The notes beneath the pieces are model-generated. The model saw only the letters and a list, made by a program, of their open reading frames with translations, had not been told where the DNA came from and made no database searches. A DNA stretch of 64,000 nt, taken from Hesseltinella vesiculosa. Lineage: Eukaryota; Mucoromycota; Mucoromycetes; Mucorales; Cunninghamellaceae. Position numbers and translations under genes: made by a program. Shown piece after piece: positions 20,929 through 32,437 of this stretch. The stretch spans positions 62,001 to 126,000 of the forward strand of contig MCGT01000025.1 of assembly GCA_002104935.1 (NCBI GenBank), read 5' to 3'. Numbering within the stretch: the stretch's first letter is position 1; every line of letters starts with the position of its first letter.

Positions 20929-23327
20929 ATGGATTCAGCACAGTGTTCATTATTTTTGATAACACCTCAAGATACTTTATCACCTGTCTTTCCTTATATC
21001 GACATGCTACGCTCGGTATTTAAGCAGGGTAAGGGAAGAGGGTAGAGTGAAGTCTTTCAAAAGCAACCGATGAACCCTTTTTTATTGCCATGTGCGCACA
21101 TACACTTACTTGTTTATTTGGGGGGGGGTTTAGTGGGCGTAATACAGGACGACGATCTCTCGTTACGAAGAAAATACCCAAACAGTACTCTCTTTTTTTT
21201 GGATTTGGATTTATTCGACGACGATCAAGCTTCCATCAGCTCGTCGGGTTCCACCTGCACGTTTACGATGGATAATCGGCTGACCTGGGCAAAACGGATT
21301 ACCCAGTCCTTAGCTCATCACCCTGTCATTGGTAAGCGTCTTTCAAGCTGACTGTATCTCATGTTCTTCTTTAGTTTGTTCTTCTGAAACCAACAGCTCG
21401 TTCATGTTGGATTGCTTGCATGCGGGTGCTGCTGATTATCTTTTGAAGCCTTTGTATCTGCCTGTGATCCAAACATTATTCCTGGTAAGTCCCCTTTTTT
21501 TTTTTTTTTAATTCCATGTGTCCCCCCGTCTCTCCTTTTTTTTTTTATGATCCTACCATGGTTCTTTTTGCAAAACTTTTTCTAAATGTGCTCATTTTCT
21601 TTTGCCCTCCCACCAGAAATTGCATCGCCGACAAGAAACCGAATCTGCTCCAGCCGGACCAACGCCGTCCAGCAATCAAACCACCCCTCTAGACCTGTCC
21701 ACCTCCTCTCCTGCCAATGAACTGCATTTAGACGACGACTATGTGTTTCTGCAACACGATGACGTTCACCACCGTGTCAAGAACTTTGTTTCCAAAGATA
21801 ATCAGTCAGTGACCTCGGTCTAAAAGAAAATGGCGCACCTCCCTTCTTTACTAACCACCCTTTTTTCATTAAGATTGACCAAAGCCATGATGGATATCTA
21901 TGCCCCTCCTTTACCCTTTCCAGCCAAATATATACCTCTTTCAAGGTAGAGAAAAAGCAAAAAAAAAAAAAAAAAGACTCATCCCGCGTTTTTCAGCCGT
22001 CAAGCAGACGAACTCAAACAAAAATTGGACTCTTGGGATTTCTCTCCTTTTGATTATCATCAAGATGAATTGATTCATTGCGTGTATTTGATGTTTGAAA
22101 TGGCCATGGCTTCTCCTGATCTAGCCCACATCATCTGGTCGCAAGGTATGGAAAAAGGAGGACCGGTGAAAAAGTCTCATATTTTTTCGTCTAGACCAAT
22201 GGTACGATTTCATCATTGATTTGGCCAATGCATATCATGACGATAATCCTTATCACAACTTTGCCCATGCCGTGGACGTGATGCAATGCATGTATTACCT
22301 GCTGTGTCAATTGAACTGCTTCCCTCACAAGCAAAAGAACAAAAAACGCACGGCCGCTCGTCTGACCGGCAAACAGGTCTTCTCCATCCTTCTCTCGGCC
22401 ATCGGACACGATGCTGGTCACCCGGGGGTCAACAACATGTTCCTCATCAACTCAAGGACCCCTCTGGCTGTCATGTACAATGATCGCTCCGTGCTCGAAA
22501 GCCTGCATTCCATGACCTTGTTCCAACTGATCAAAAAACACCGCCTGGACCAGAATTGGACCCCAGACGACTATCAGCAATTCCGCCAAACCATCATCTC
22601 CAGCATCCTCGCCACCGACATGGCCCTCAACAATGACTATGTGTCCAAGTTCCGTCACGCCACCGCCGCCACCGACGACCCCATGCTGCTGTGCTCCGCC
22701 CTCATCAAATGTGCTGACATTAGCAACGTCACCCGTCCTTTTGCCCGTGGCCGCCAATGGGCCCTCCTGCTCGTCGAGGAATTTGCTTCGCAGGGCGATC
22801 TAGAAAAAGAACTGGGCATGCCCGTCCAACCCACCAACGACCGTACCAAAATCGTCCTGGAGGATTTCCAAATCAGTTTTATTCGCTTTGTTGCCTTGGA
22901 TCTGTTCAATGCGGTGGTGACCTGGCTGCCAGGTAAACGTGAAAAAAAAAAAAAGGTTGGCGTGACACGCCTGACCTCCTTTATTTTTTTAGAGTTGGGA
23001 TTTACTGTGGAACAGATGAAACAGAACTTGCAACAATGGGAATTCGAGAAACAACAACGGACATGTCAATCGTTGCCCACCACCACCTTTGCCAACACCA
23101 CCGCCGGCACCAAGCGTCGTCTCTCCTATTGCTTAGAAGCATCCACCCCACCTTCCTTGATCAACGGCTTTCCCACCTCAACCACCCCAGCCCCCACCTT
23201 TTCCAATTGTCACTTCCCAGACGACTCTGCTTCGAAAAAGTCTCGGTTTTCTCCAGCATCCTCCCCCACCCCGACCCTTTCCACCGCATCCACCGCATCC
23301 TCCACCTCGTCCTGTGTTCTCCAGTAA
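20929..23327 (+). CDS. Cyclic-nucleotide phosphodiesterase with N-terminal receiver-like domain
   Basis: Class I phosphodiesterase expected to hydrolyse cAMP. Eight exons: 20929-21028, 21134-21331, 21375-21484, 21617-21804, 21874-21945, 21997-22145, 22195-22932, 22993-23327; about 629 aa, all junctions in frame. Residues ~7-135 look like a response-regulator receiver: beta-1 SLFLITPQD, acidic QDDDLS, beta-3 STLFFLDLDL with phospho-acceptor candidate D57, beta-4 PVIVCSSE (S102/S103), beta-5 GAADYLLKP with K124. The beta-1 acidic pair is not intact. The catalytic domain has YHNFAH (H293, H297), HDAGHPGVNN (H344, D345), IKCADISNVTRP and the invariant Gln in LEDFQISFI. A basic insert (KQKNKKR) separates the first two metal motifs. 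The tail is Ser/Thr/Pro-rich. The arrangement matches Dictyostelium RegA; animal PDE8 is the other receiver-PDE relative. Confidence 0.88.
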
Positions 23328-24671
23328 CGCCTGGTTGCCATTCATTTTTTTCTACTACTCATTGTTTGCCACTTTCATCTATTTTTTTTTTTTTTCATCC
23401 TGCATGTCTATTTGTATTTTGTTATAGTCCCCCCCCCTCTCTCGCATCCTTTTTATCCCTCCTCTCGCTCTCCCTTTTGTCACCGGGACCCAGTAAAAAA
23501 AAAACCATTCCAGTCCATATTTCCCGAGCGTCTTTGCTAAGATACCGAAATCGTCACTAGGACGCCAAAAACACTTTTCTTCTCCACACTTTTTTGATTG
23601 TTTATTTGCTGTGGTGAACTTCTTTGTTTGTTTATAAACATCCTCTTGTCAGATGAACCACGGCCATGCGTTGACAAGGGAAAGAAGGTTCAGCACCTGT
23701 TTGGGTTGCATGGCCAATCCGGCCACGTGCTGGACCAAGCTTTTTTCAAATGGGAGCCATGGTCACTTGTGCCACCTATCCAAAAAAAGTCACATGCCTC
23801 AAGTTCCACGAGGAATCTGTTGAAATGGGGGAGGCGATGTTCATCCCACAAAAAAGGGTGGGAGGGGGTCCTTGTTTGTCACGACGGCAAGTGGCTCGTT
23901 CTTTTATGCCTTGACATCATCCACGACCTATTGGATGAAGGAGCCGGCATGGCAATGGACTGAAAAAAAAAAAAAGAAAAGACGGGAGGCATGTATAAAA
24001 CTGGAGACTCCCCAGCGACGAGCCCTTCTTTTCTTGTGCTCATGCCTTTCCCAATGGACGAGATGAAGCTGGAAAGAATCCTCTCCACCTAAAATGCCTG
24101 GCCGATCATGGATGCATTTACGTCAAAGCGTTCGAAAAATGGCTCGCTCTTTGCCTAAGCTCAAGGTGACAGCAACAGCGGTGCCTCCCTGAGGACGGAT
24201 TCTTTTTAGATCTCCTCGTTCCGTCACGACAAGTCGCCTGTCAATTTCGATGATGACAAGGGAAACGACCCCAACCCAGCCATCAGGCTGACCAAGAACC
24301 AAGCTCCATCCTGGTGCACGTCCTCTTCCCCCACGCCTTCTTGCCTGAAAAGCAGGAGATTCACCCTTGGCTTGGAGAAACCCTCTGTTGGACGACGCTT
24401 TCTGACAAGCCCCCCCCCCCCCAAAAAAAGGAGACCCTTGCCAGCATGACGTTCCAGACATCGACGACCAAAAGTGCATCCCAGCACCTGCAAGTCTTTC
24501 CTCGTTCTCATGCTCCTAATAAAAAAACAAGCTGAAACAAGTCAGGCTTCTGCTAAAAAAACGCGGGCGCCAGAAAATTCCTGAAACCTTTTCTTTTCGC
24601 CTTTCCCCCTTTTTCTATCGATACCCACCAACCGTTCCTTCCTTCTCTCTCTCTCTTCTCATCTCGTTACG
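23328..24671. other. Long intergenic region without a supported gene
   Basis: Phosphodiesterase 3' UTR, then about 1 kb of mixed sequence with T and A runs, a C run at about 24410-24422, and a pyrimidine tract leading to the VMA13 start. A minus-strand open frame at 24123-24479 reads like low-quality coding sequence but has no recognisable domain and no convincing start. Nothing firm is called. Confidence 0.4.
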
Positions 24672-26547
24672 ATGTTGGCAGGTGACCCCTTTGTTCCCAC
24701 TCTCCCCATGACCCATCATTCGGTTATTCAGCACTCTTATTTTGACGACACCATCGCCACCATCAAACAAGTGACGATCCCATGGCAGGTAAACGCTCAT
24801 CATCCTCTCCATCGAGCATTCAGCTCGTCTTTCGCTGTCTACTGGCACCTGTTTTTCTATGCTTCTCTTTTTTCATTTTTCTTTTTTTACGCCTCGCCTT
24901 TCACTAAGGATTACCAACGAAGTGGATTGCTCACCTTTGATGAGGTGGCCATGATACAGCACGTGGAAAATGCATCCGCTCAAGAAATTGATTTGATCAT
25001 GCAAGAGGTAAAATGCCATGGCTCAGAGTGCCTGACTCTGACGTCTATCTTTGACAGCACGGGTTACATTACGCTGGCCTGTATCTGGATTTGATGGGTA
25101 AACTGGCCCGCATCGATGCTGTAAAAAAGGTGCTGGTCATGATCCAAGAAATGCTCAACAGTAAGCTGTCCATCATGCATCCAGCCAAACCTCCCCCCCT
25201 CCTTTTTTTTTTTTTTTTTCCAGGTGACGAAGAAGGCCGCATCGCTCTTTTTCATCAAGCCAGCACCCACCGGCCTGATTATCCATTCCAGCCTTTCCAC
25301 AAGTAAGACAAAACCAAGACACGGCACATCTGACCATTGTTGACAGAGCCCTGCCCATCAATGACGAATTCATCGGTCTCCAAGCAAGTAAAGTCCTCAC
25401 CCTGTTACTCACGTAAGTAGGAACATTGGGAGGGCTGGGCTGACCGTTCCTTTCAGATCAACGGACCGTCAGGACCAAGACATTGCGGATTTGTTTCGAT
25501 GGATGACATTTCAGCTACAACAACAAAATGCTTACGTGGTCGACATCCATATTCAAATGCTGACCTGTCTCTTCCATGTGCCTGACTATCGCTTGGTGTT
25601 CTGGAACTCCTTGCACGCGCCCGACATGCAAGTCCACGGCTGCTTGTCCCTCACCCCACTCACCCCTTTCCTCTAGGCTGGTGGCGATTGTCAAGCAGGG
25701 CAACCAGGACCCGCAAAAAGTGTACGAGACCTTGTTCGCCCTGTGGCTGCTGACGTTCCACCGCACCGTGGCATCCCAGCTGAATCAGAAATTCGACCTC
25801 CTGCCTACGCTGATCGACATTGCCAAAAGTGCCGTCAAGGAAAAAGTCATTCGGATGACCATGGCCATCTTTCGCGTAAGAGTCACAGCTGGCAAAACCC
25901 TCCGCTTCTCTTTAATTTCTCTCACCCATGGTTAGAATCTGATCGATCTCGCCCCTCGACAAAACTTGGCCGCCATGCTGGTCGGCGAACTCCTGACCTT
26001 GGTCCAGCATCTGAGCACCCGACGATGGCAAGATCAGGAGCTGGTCGAGGACATCCAATGCATCCAAGAACAACTGCAAGAGAACTTCCACAGCCTGACC
26101 ACCTTTGAAGTCTATGCATCCGAAGTCGAAACAGGCAAGCTCGAATGGTCACCGCCTCATCAATCCGAAACGTTTTGGCGTCGTCATGCCATCAAGTTGA
26201 ACGAGGACGATGATCGGCTGCTCAGGTAACCAGAGGAACCAGCCAAGTCAAGGCATCTCATTTTTTTTTTATAAAGGCAATTGACTCGGTTGTTGGTCAC
26301 GTCACAACAACCCAAGGTGCTGGCCATAGCCTGCCATGATCTTGGCCAATACGCAAAGCATATGTCCAAGGATGGCAAAAGGTAACACAAAGAGGGTGAA
26401 CAAAAATCCCAATCTCACTTTTTTACAAGTCAACTAGAAAAAGTCGGTGCCAAGCAAAAGATCATGGAATTGATGACCCATCACGATCAACAAGTACGTT
26501 ATCAAGCCTTGACAGCCACTCAAAAGTATTTTGCCATTATCTCCTGA
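24672..26547 (+). CDS. VMA13: V-type ATPase V1 subunit H
   Basis: Regulatory subunit H of the vacuolar proton pump; activates the assembled pump and inhibits free V1. Ten exons: 24672-24788, 24909-25007, 25058-25160, 25224-25302, 25347-25412, 25457-25627, 25677-25875, 25936-26225, 26277-26381, 26430-26547; about 448 aa. Seen: IPWQDYQRSGLLTFDEVAMI near the N-terminus, HEAT/armadillo helices (HGLHYAGLYLDLMGKL), FHVPDYRLVFWNSL, LENFHSLTTFEVY-like segment (QENFHSLTTFEVYASEV), SETFWRRHAIKLNE, VLAIACHDLGQYAKHM and KQKIMELMTHHDQQVRYQAL, the standard subunit H C-terminus. The intron at 25628-25676 must use a GC donor (GCAAGT) to keep frame between NSLHAPDM and LVAIVKQG. It has more introns than most genes here. 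Confidence 0.95.
25628..25676 (+). other. GC-AG intron in VMA13
   Basis: Exon ends ...GACAT, intron begins GCAAGTCC and ends CTCTAG. The nearest GT donor (25632) puts the downstream helix out of frame, whereas GC gives AT|G and continuous subunit H sequence. Confidence 0.8.
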
Positions 26548-27618
26548 ATAAAACGACCGGTCCGGCCACGATCGAAGCTGCGTTGCGTCTGGAGGTTAGG
26601 GCCTTTTTTTAGTTGAGAAAGAAGAATCGGCCTGAAGCAAATGTCGTCTTGAAATGGACAGGATGGCTGTAGGTATCATGTGGTTGGGTTTTCCAATAGG
26701 TCATGATGCTTTGGGATCCTCGGCCGACGGCAGTCCTTTCATTCCTCCGAAAAAGCACAGTCTTTTTTGTTCTTTTTCTGCTGCTTTCTCTTGCATCCCC
26801 CTTTTCTTGATTTTATGACCGAAGCGTCTCTTTTTCTTCCAAAGACCACCTCGCAGATTGGGAATCAAAGGGAAAACCTTAAAAAAAAGAAAGGGAAAAA
26901 ATCAACTCCGTCCAAAGAACTTATGCAGACTATTTTTTTTTCTCATTGCAAAAAGTACTTTGTTTATGTACTGCACCTCATGACTGTAGCAATAAATAAG
27001 ACAAGTGACATCTTCTGCTTCTTGACATTTCTGTTCCTCATTTTTGGATGGGCTTTTGCTTCATGTGAATTGGAAAATAGCCAACGTGGTCTGGTTTTTT
27101 TTTTTTTTTGGTGGCGTCCTCTTCTGTGCAACCGCACCACATTTTCGTATTTTGTATAGTGGGACAAGACAACTCTATCTGTTTTTGGGTAGAGTGAATT
27201 TTTTTTATTGATGTCATAAGAAGGGACGTTCAAGATGTTGGTAGGGAGCAAATCAAAGAGGAAGGAGATGGAAAAAAAAAAGGGGCGGCGTGTCTTTGGC
27301 AACAAAAACAGCAAGGAGACACATACACACTAACAGCCCAAGCGTCAACTTTTGGTGGAATGACTTGTTTGAATTAAAATCATAAAAAAACACACACTCT
27401 CTTAGCATGTGTCTTCTTCTTTTGATTTGTTTGAGACTGAAGTTGGGCTGGCAGTCAAATTTTTGACATTGGGTTGCTCACCTGACAACCTGCTGGAAAA
27501 AAAAAAAAAGCTGAAAGCCATTTTTTTTTTCTTATCTTCCTTCTCTTTCTTTTCATCCCATCCTACTCTCTCTCTCTCTCTCTTTTTTTTCATATCACTA
27601 GGTGTTGATCTTTATACC
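26548..27618. other. Intergenic region after VMA13
   Basis: About 1.07 kb with no supported gene. There is an AATAAA right after the VMA13 stop (26546), A and T runs throughout, and a (CT)-rich tract (about 27565-27584) just upstream of the next start. Frames here are homopolymer-driven. Confidence 0.4.
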
Positions 27619-28250
27619 ATGTTACGTGTTCAAGGCATTTTACAATTGGAACCTCTCTGGCTTCGACCAACCATTCCGACTTTGCCCGCCGACTCGTCGA
27701 TTCCCAACTATCAAACCCTCGTGCAAGGTAGGCTTTCCTTCCATGTCCTGATGAAAGTGAAACTCATCCCATTACTTCACTCCTAGAACCCGAGTCTTAC
27801 ATAGTGGAGGAGGAAGAAGCCCTGCCCGAACAAGAGGAAGTCGTGCCTGGCTATCAAGAAATCATCGAGGACCATGAAATCCACACCACCTCTGTGACCA
27901 AGATAAAGGAAGAGGAAGTCGTGTTGCTGATGGAAGACGACGACGACGACATGGACAAACAGGAAATCTCCCAGGAAGACGAAGACCTCCAAGAAGCCAA
28001 GGAACCCTTCACCCCATTGAAGACCTCCACCGAGCAAGATGACCTACCCACAAGAAATGACTCCTCCCTGTCCATCTCCTCCTCCAACCAACCACCAACC
28101 CCCACCTCCACCACCTCCACCGGCCCTTTCCGCCGTCTGCGTCGTGACTCCAAGTTCAATGAACGTCGCAAGAGCGTCACCAGCAAATTGAAGCGGGCTT
28201 TCTCTGCCAACACCACCACCTCCAAACGAAACTCCATCGTCATCAACTAA
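27619..28250 (+). CDS. Hypothetical acidic protein with basic C-terminus
   Basis: Not recognised. Two exons, 27619-27727 and 27787-28250, about 190 aa. The N-terminus MLRVQGILQLEPLWLRP is compact and hydrophobic; the middle is Glu/Asp-rich (VVLLMEDDDDDMD); then Ser/Thr/Pro; the C-terminus is basic (FRRLRRDSKFNERRKSVT, SKLKRAFSAN), with RRxS-type sites that could be phosphorylated by basophilic kinases (inference). Codon usage resembles neighbouring genes and the splice keeps frame. Probably a lineage-specific, largely disordered protein. Confidence 0.6.
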
Positions 28251-29512
28251 AATTCCCTCCAGATCTTCATTGATCGTCCCTCCCGCCCCCTTTTTTTTTT
28301 AGTGGAGCTAACTTTTTTGATTCAGTATTACCACCTCATCTAACATTCCCCCACTCTCCTGCTTTTTTTTTGTTGTATGATCTCTCTTTCTTAACTCGCA
28401 GTGCCTCATCTATACGAATATTATATTACCTCCTCCTTTTTTTTTTTAATACACAATGCCAACAGTTTCTTTTTATCCTTTTTCTTTTGTGGGGATGAAA
28501 TAATGAGATTTGGTGTGGCACTGAAGAAAACCACTTTTTTCTTTTTAAACTCAAGGTTTTTTTTTTTGAAGAGCATGGATCAATTGAGCAACGCCAGTGT
28601 GTAACCCTGTACCTTTTTCTGCTCTTGCACCTTTCTACCTTGAGGCTGAACTTCTTCTTTTTTTTTCGCTTACGTTTGCTAGGGAGACCCTGTGTTGGAA
28701 AGCGTTCTGACAAACACACAGAAATCAACCAGTCTCCGGCATCAAAAGCGGCATCAAAAAAAGGGAACCTCCACATCAGGCGCAGGCTAAAGTTTGCGCT
28801 GCTTTTTCTCTCCTATCAACGAAAGAAGGACGGCTTGGCCAGCGTGTCAAAGCCGTTTTTGTTCAAGCACGCTGGTGTATAGGTCACCTTAGGCCATTGG
28901 CAGGAACGACCACAGCAAAATCGACGGCAACAGCATCAGCTGCAATGGCAAATGTTCCACTGACACTGCACACTGCTCAGCTTTGAGCCCTTCCATCCAC
29001 AGCCAACACCACACCAGCGTTCATTCCCCGAGGACCTTTCGCAGCGTTTGGTGAAATGCTGCGCGAAGAGATGTGCAAAAAAAAAAAAAAAAAAAAAAAA
29101 AAAACCAACAACCGTCAATGCCAGCTCCCTAAAATAATAATAATAAAAACACATCAAGCGATGATCACGTAAAGAGGAGACGAAAAGGAAGATCGAGCCA
29201 GAGCCGGCCGATAGGGACAAAAGAGTGGGTGCAGCACGCCAGCTTCGTAATGACGACGAAGCTCGAACTGTCCAAGCTGGGGCCTGGTAATTGGATGACA
29301 TCATACAATACAAAAACAACAGTGTTTATTGGTCATCAATGGTCATCAATGGTTCATGAGGGGATACAGTTAATAAAAAAAAGGGATGGTTTGCTTTGAT
29401 GGTAACGAGAAGACATGGGCAACGTAGGTGGAGAGAAAATAAATAAATAAGGGCTAGGCTGGTAAAAAGAGAAGTAATGTACAGGGTGAGGGAAGGAGGA
29501 TGGATGGGTGGA
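28251..29512. other. Convergent intergenic region
   Basis: Lies between the 3' ends of the acidic protein gene and the minus-strand PPxY membrane protein. Contains several T runs, a 28-A run, an AATAATAATAATAAAA microsatellite (29133-29148) and a small direct repeat at 29330-29352 (TGGTCATCAA twice). No gene is supported. Confidence 0.4.
29077..29104 (+). repeat. 28-bp poly(A) run
   Basis: Longest A homopolymer noted in the window, counted directly. Intergenic. Confidence 0.8.
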
Positions 29513-30838
29513 CTACTGGCCACGCCTGAAGCGATCCAGCGAGATATCATCGGCAGACCTTCGTCGTCTTGGCGGCGGCAGGACAAAGAGTGGGGCATTG
29601 GGTGTGTAGGCAGGGGGAGGGATGTCTGGGGTGGGAGGGACCGCCAGTTCCTCTTCCGCAGAGTCTTCAATGGAGCCAGCCAGTGATTTTTGACAGGGTG
29701 AGGTAGATGATGGATTGGAGTGGGACGAGGTATCAAAAGTAGGAAGGGTCGGGTAAAGGCGAGGATAGGGCTGCTGTGATGAAGAAGAGGAGGCAGCGGC
29801 AGCCAGGGCTTGTAGTTCGATTTCTTTGGCAGAGGGTGCCGACGGCAGAGGGGTTCCCGAGGACTCCGAGACAGGCGAACGCTGTTGCTGGTGAATGGTG
29901 TAAAGCTGCCGTTCAGGTATCTCGTTGTTGGACAGATAGGGTGCCAGCGGTGCTGATGCTTCGAGGCTGCTGTTATAGAGCGTCAAAGGAGGGGGAGGCA
30001 GCACAGCCAAGGCTGTCTGGGGCGCGGCAGGTGAAGAGGCGGAGGCGGACGGTGAGGGAAGAATGGCATGGGCAGAGGAGGGAGATGTCGGGGAGGAGTC
30101 GAGTGTTTGTCTCGAGTGGTTGCCGAAGGAGGTCGGCATGGAAGGTGCCCGCCCGTCCTGGGAGAGAGTAGGCGAGGCGGGTGACAGGGTGGAGAGTGGA
30201 TATTCATGTGCAGCCGTATTGTCGAGTGAATGTGGCGAAGAGGAGTTATCAAAGGGGTCAGACAGGGACCGCTGATGCCTGTGGCGAGGTCTGTGCACAG
30301 ACAGAGGAGGAGGATGAGGGAGGTCGTGGTCAGCGTGGTCGGGATGGTAGCATTTATGAAGTCGCTGACGTTGACGGTTTCGATAACGGACGTAAAAAAT
30401 GGCAGCAGCAATGACAGCACCCATACCAACACCACCAACAACAGTGCTGATGGCAATGAGTTTCCTCACTTCCGCGGCAGCGTCTTTCGAGGCCTCTTCA
30501 GCAATCTGGCCAGCGTTGGGGTCGCCGACGTCTGTTGGCTGTGCACCCCCATTGGTGCCCATTTCGTAAAAGGTATTGCCGTTGCTGGTAATGATAATGA
30601 TGGTGGTAAAATCGGTGACGACGCTGGAAGGGGCAATGGTTGGTTTTGGGGATGGGCTCGTTTTGCCCATGGCGGAATGGTGTGTGGCGTCAGGGTCGCT
30701 TGGGGTAGGAATGTTACCGTAGTCGCCTCGTTCGACCAAGTCATGGGTGGGGGCTGCTTGGCCGAGCACCAATGACAAAAACAAGAGACAAAGGACCAGG
30801 TACACTTTTGCCACTCGTCGTGGCATGGATCGTTTCAT
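29513..30838 (-). CDS. Single-pass membrane protein with Pro/Ser-rich cytosolic tail and PPxY motif
   Basis: Single exon, 441 aa, unrecognised at sequence level. It has a signal peptide (residues ~10-28, VYLVLCLLFLSLVLG, then AAP), a short Thr/Pro-rich ectodomain of about 95 residues, one transmembrane helix at ~127-150 (LIAISTVVGGVGMGAVIAAA), a basic stop-transfer RYRNRQRQR, and a ~290-residue cytosolic tail rich in Pro, Ser and His. Near the end is PPAY (residues 408-411), a WW-domain ligand such as those bound by Rsp5/NEDD4 ubiquitin ligases, then RRRRSADDISLDRF. The architecture resembles fungal Mid2/Wsc-type sensors or Rsp5 adaptors, but there is no WSC or other named domain. Function is not assigned. 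Confidence 0.7.
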   Translation of the reverse strand: MKRSMPRRVAKVYLVLCLLFLSLVLGQAAPTHDLVERGDYGNIPTPSDPDATHHSAMGKTSPSPKPTIAPSSVVTDFTTIIIITSNGNTFYEMGTNGGAQPTDVGDPNAGQIAEEASKDAAAEVRKLIAISTVVGGVGMGAVIAAAIFYVRYRNRQRQRLHKCYHPDHADHDLPHPPPLSVHRPRHRHQRSLSDPFDNSSSPHSLDNTAAHEYPLSTLSPASPTLSQDGRAPSMPTSFGNHSRQTLDSSPTSPSSAHAILPSPSASASSPAAPQTALAVLPPPPLTLYNSSLEASAPLAPYLSNNEIPERQLYTIHQQQRSPVSESSGTPLPSAPSAKEIELQALAAAASSSSSQQPYPRLYPTLPTFDTSSHSNPSSTSPCQKSLAGSIEDSAEEELAVPPTPDIPPPAYTPNAPLFVLPPPRRRRSADDISLDRFRRGQ

Positions 30839-31573
30839 TTCGAAGTCGAGGTTCTTTATTTTTTTTTCTTTCCCGCTTCAGGTTGGCTATTGCGGAAAAC
30901 GGATAAAACGATAGAAGGAGGTGTTGAAGTGGAAGATGGCTGGAACAAAGGATGGCTGGAATTTGAAAAAGAAAAAAAAAGAAAGAGAAACAAAAAAAGC
31001 TGAAAAAAAGGGGAACGAGAGAAAAAAAAAACATGGGAGTTGAAGAGCCGATATTTTTTTATTGGAGCACAGGTTACACAACGAAAATTTTCGGGTAGTT
31101 TCCCAGGATTTTGCTCAGAGATGTGACAACAAAGTTACGTGATTGATATTTTGTGTGGTTGCTAGAATCTAAAGAAGCTTTTATCGCATTGGACATGGGC
31201 GCTTATTTGATGAACAGCATCTTTTGCTTTATTTAGCAATGCAGGTATATAATTAGTGGAAATGAGCAGTTCCCCTCCTTGGCCATTTCTTTTGCAGGTC
31301 ATTTACCAATAGCCCTCTTTTGCTGCAGGCTTTTTGTAAAAAAAAAAAAATAAAAAAGTACAATGAAAGCCATCCGTGTAACGTCACAGTTTAAGAAAAA
31401 GCCAGATTCGGCCTAGCCCAAAATTAAGTCAGCCCTCGGGTTTGCAGAGGCAAAAAAGGGAACCTCCAAGAAGCATCTCTCATCCTGTGGGTGAACCGTC
31501 CTCCAGTGTCAAAAAAAGCCGCAGGGATCTTTTTTTAATTCAAAAATGAAGACAAAGCGCGAGGCAAAGAAAT
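30839..31573. other. Intergenic region upstream of the PPxY protein and downstream of eL22
   Basis: Promoter of the minus-strand membrane protein at the left and 3' end of eL22 at the right. A-rich near 30960-31033, AT-rich after 31080. The minus-strand open frames are Phe-rich artefacts of A runs. No gene is supported. Confidence 0.4.
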
Positions 31574-31985
31574 CTATTCTTCATCTTCTTCATCGTTGGC
31601 GATGTTGAAGTAACGAAGTTGGAAGGTTTGCTTGTCAGAAGCAATGACACGGAGCCAGTCACGGACTTGGTTCTTCTTCAAGAACTTCTTGGTGAGGTAC
31701 TTGAGGTAACGCTTGGAGAAGGCGATGCTGGCAATAACAACGATCTTGTTGTCAGAGCGAGTGATGGTGACGGCTTCACCCAAGTTGTTGGTACGGCCAT
31801 CAACCTTGATGCGATCATGAAGATACTTTTCCTATTGGGTGCAAAAAAAAAAATAAGCATCGAACGGATGGTTCCCAATGAGATCTTACAAAGGCAGCAA
31901 CGTCAAAGATCTTGTCGTTGGCAGGGGCAGAGCAGTCAATGACGAACTTGGACTTCTTAACAACAGAGGACTTGATGGGGGCCAT
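31574..31985 (-). CDS. RPL22: 60S ribosomal protein eL22
   Basis: Component of the large ribosomal subunit near the exit tunnel. Two exons on the minus strand, 31890-31985 and about 31574-31831, 117 aa, the normal eukaryotic length. Seen: [70 protein letters not shown], and an acidic tail ending EEDEE. Codon use is strongly biased, as expected for a highly expressed gene. The 57-58 nt intron contains a 10-A run. Confidence 0.96.
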
Positions 31986-32437
31986 TGCTATGGATGTAAT
32001 GAGAGGAAGAAAGAAGAAGAAAAAAAAGGGGAGTCAAATTTTTTTTTCTTCAAGACGCCCGCACGGTTAAGCCACATTGCTGCCTTTTTTTTTTTTATTC
32101 GTCCATCCTTCCCCGTAGCAGCGATTGGTAGTAGCAACGATTCTATATTCTTTTCGACTCTTTCCCTATCCTATACACGTCTTGCCTGATGAAACCTTGT
32201 TTAAGGCCCATGCTTCAGCATCACAGCTGGCTACCTCACCGTCTTCGATTGATGCATCCACTGCCTGGTGTTCAAACACCGCCTATTTCGACATTGCCTG
32301 TGGGATGAATGTTAGGGAGGCACCATTCATGAGCACTTGTATGCCCTCCTTTTTTTTTTTTTTTTGTTTTTTCCCTCTCTTTCTTTTTCGTTTGATGCCT
32401 TTTCTTTTCTTTTCTTTACTTCTTTTTTCTCTTCAGG
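31986..32437. promoter_or_regulatory. Divergent upstream region, eL22 / dynein light intermediate chain
   Basis: Region of 452 bp between divergent starts, rich in T runs. A pyrimidine-rich tract ending CTTCAG abuts the second gene's ATG and could be an acceptor if there is a 5' UTR intron. No defined promoter element. Confidence 0.4.
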
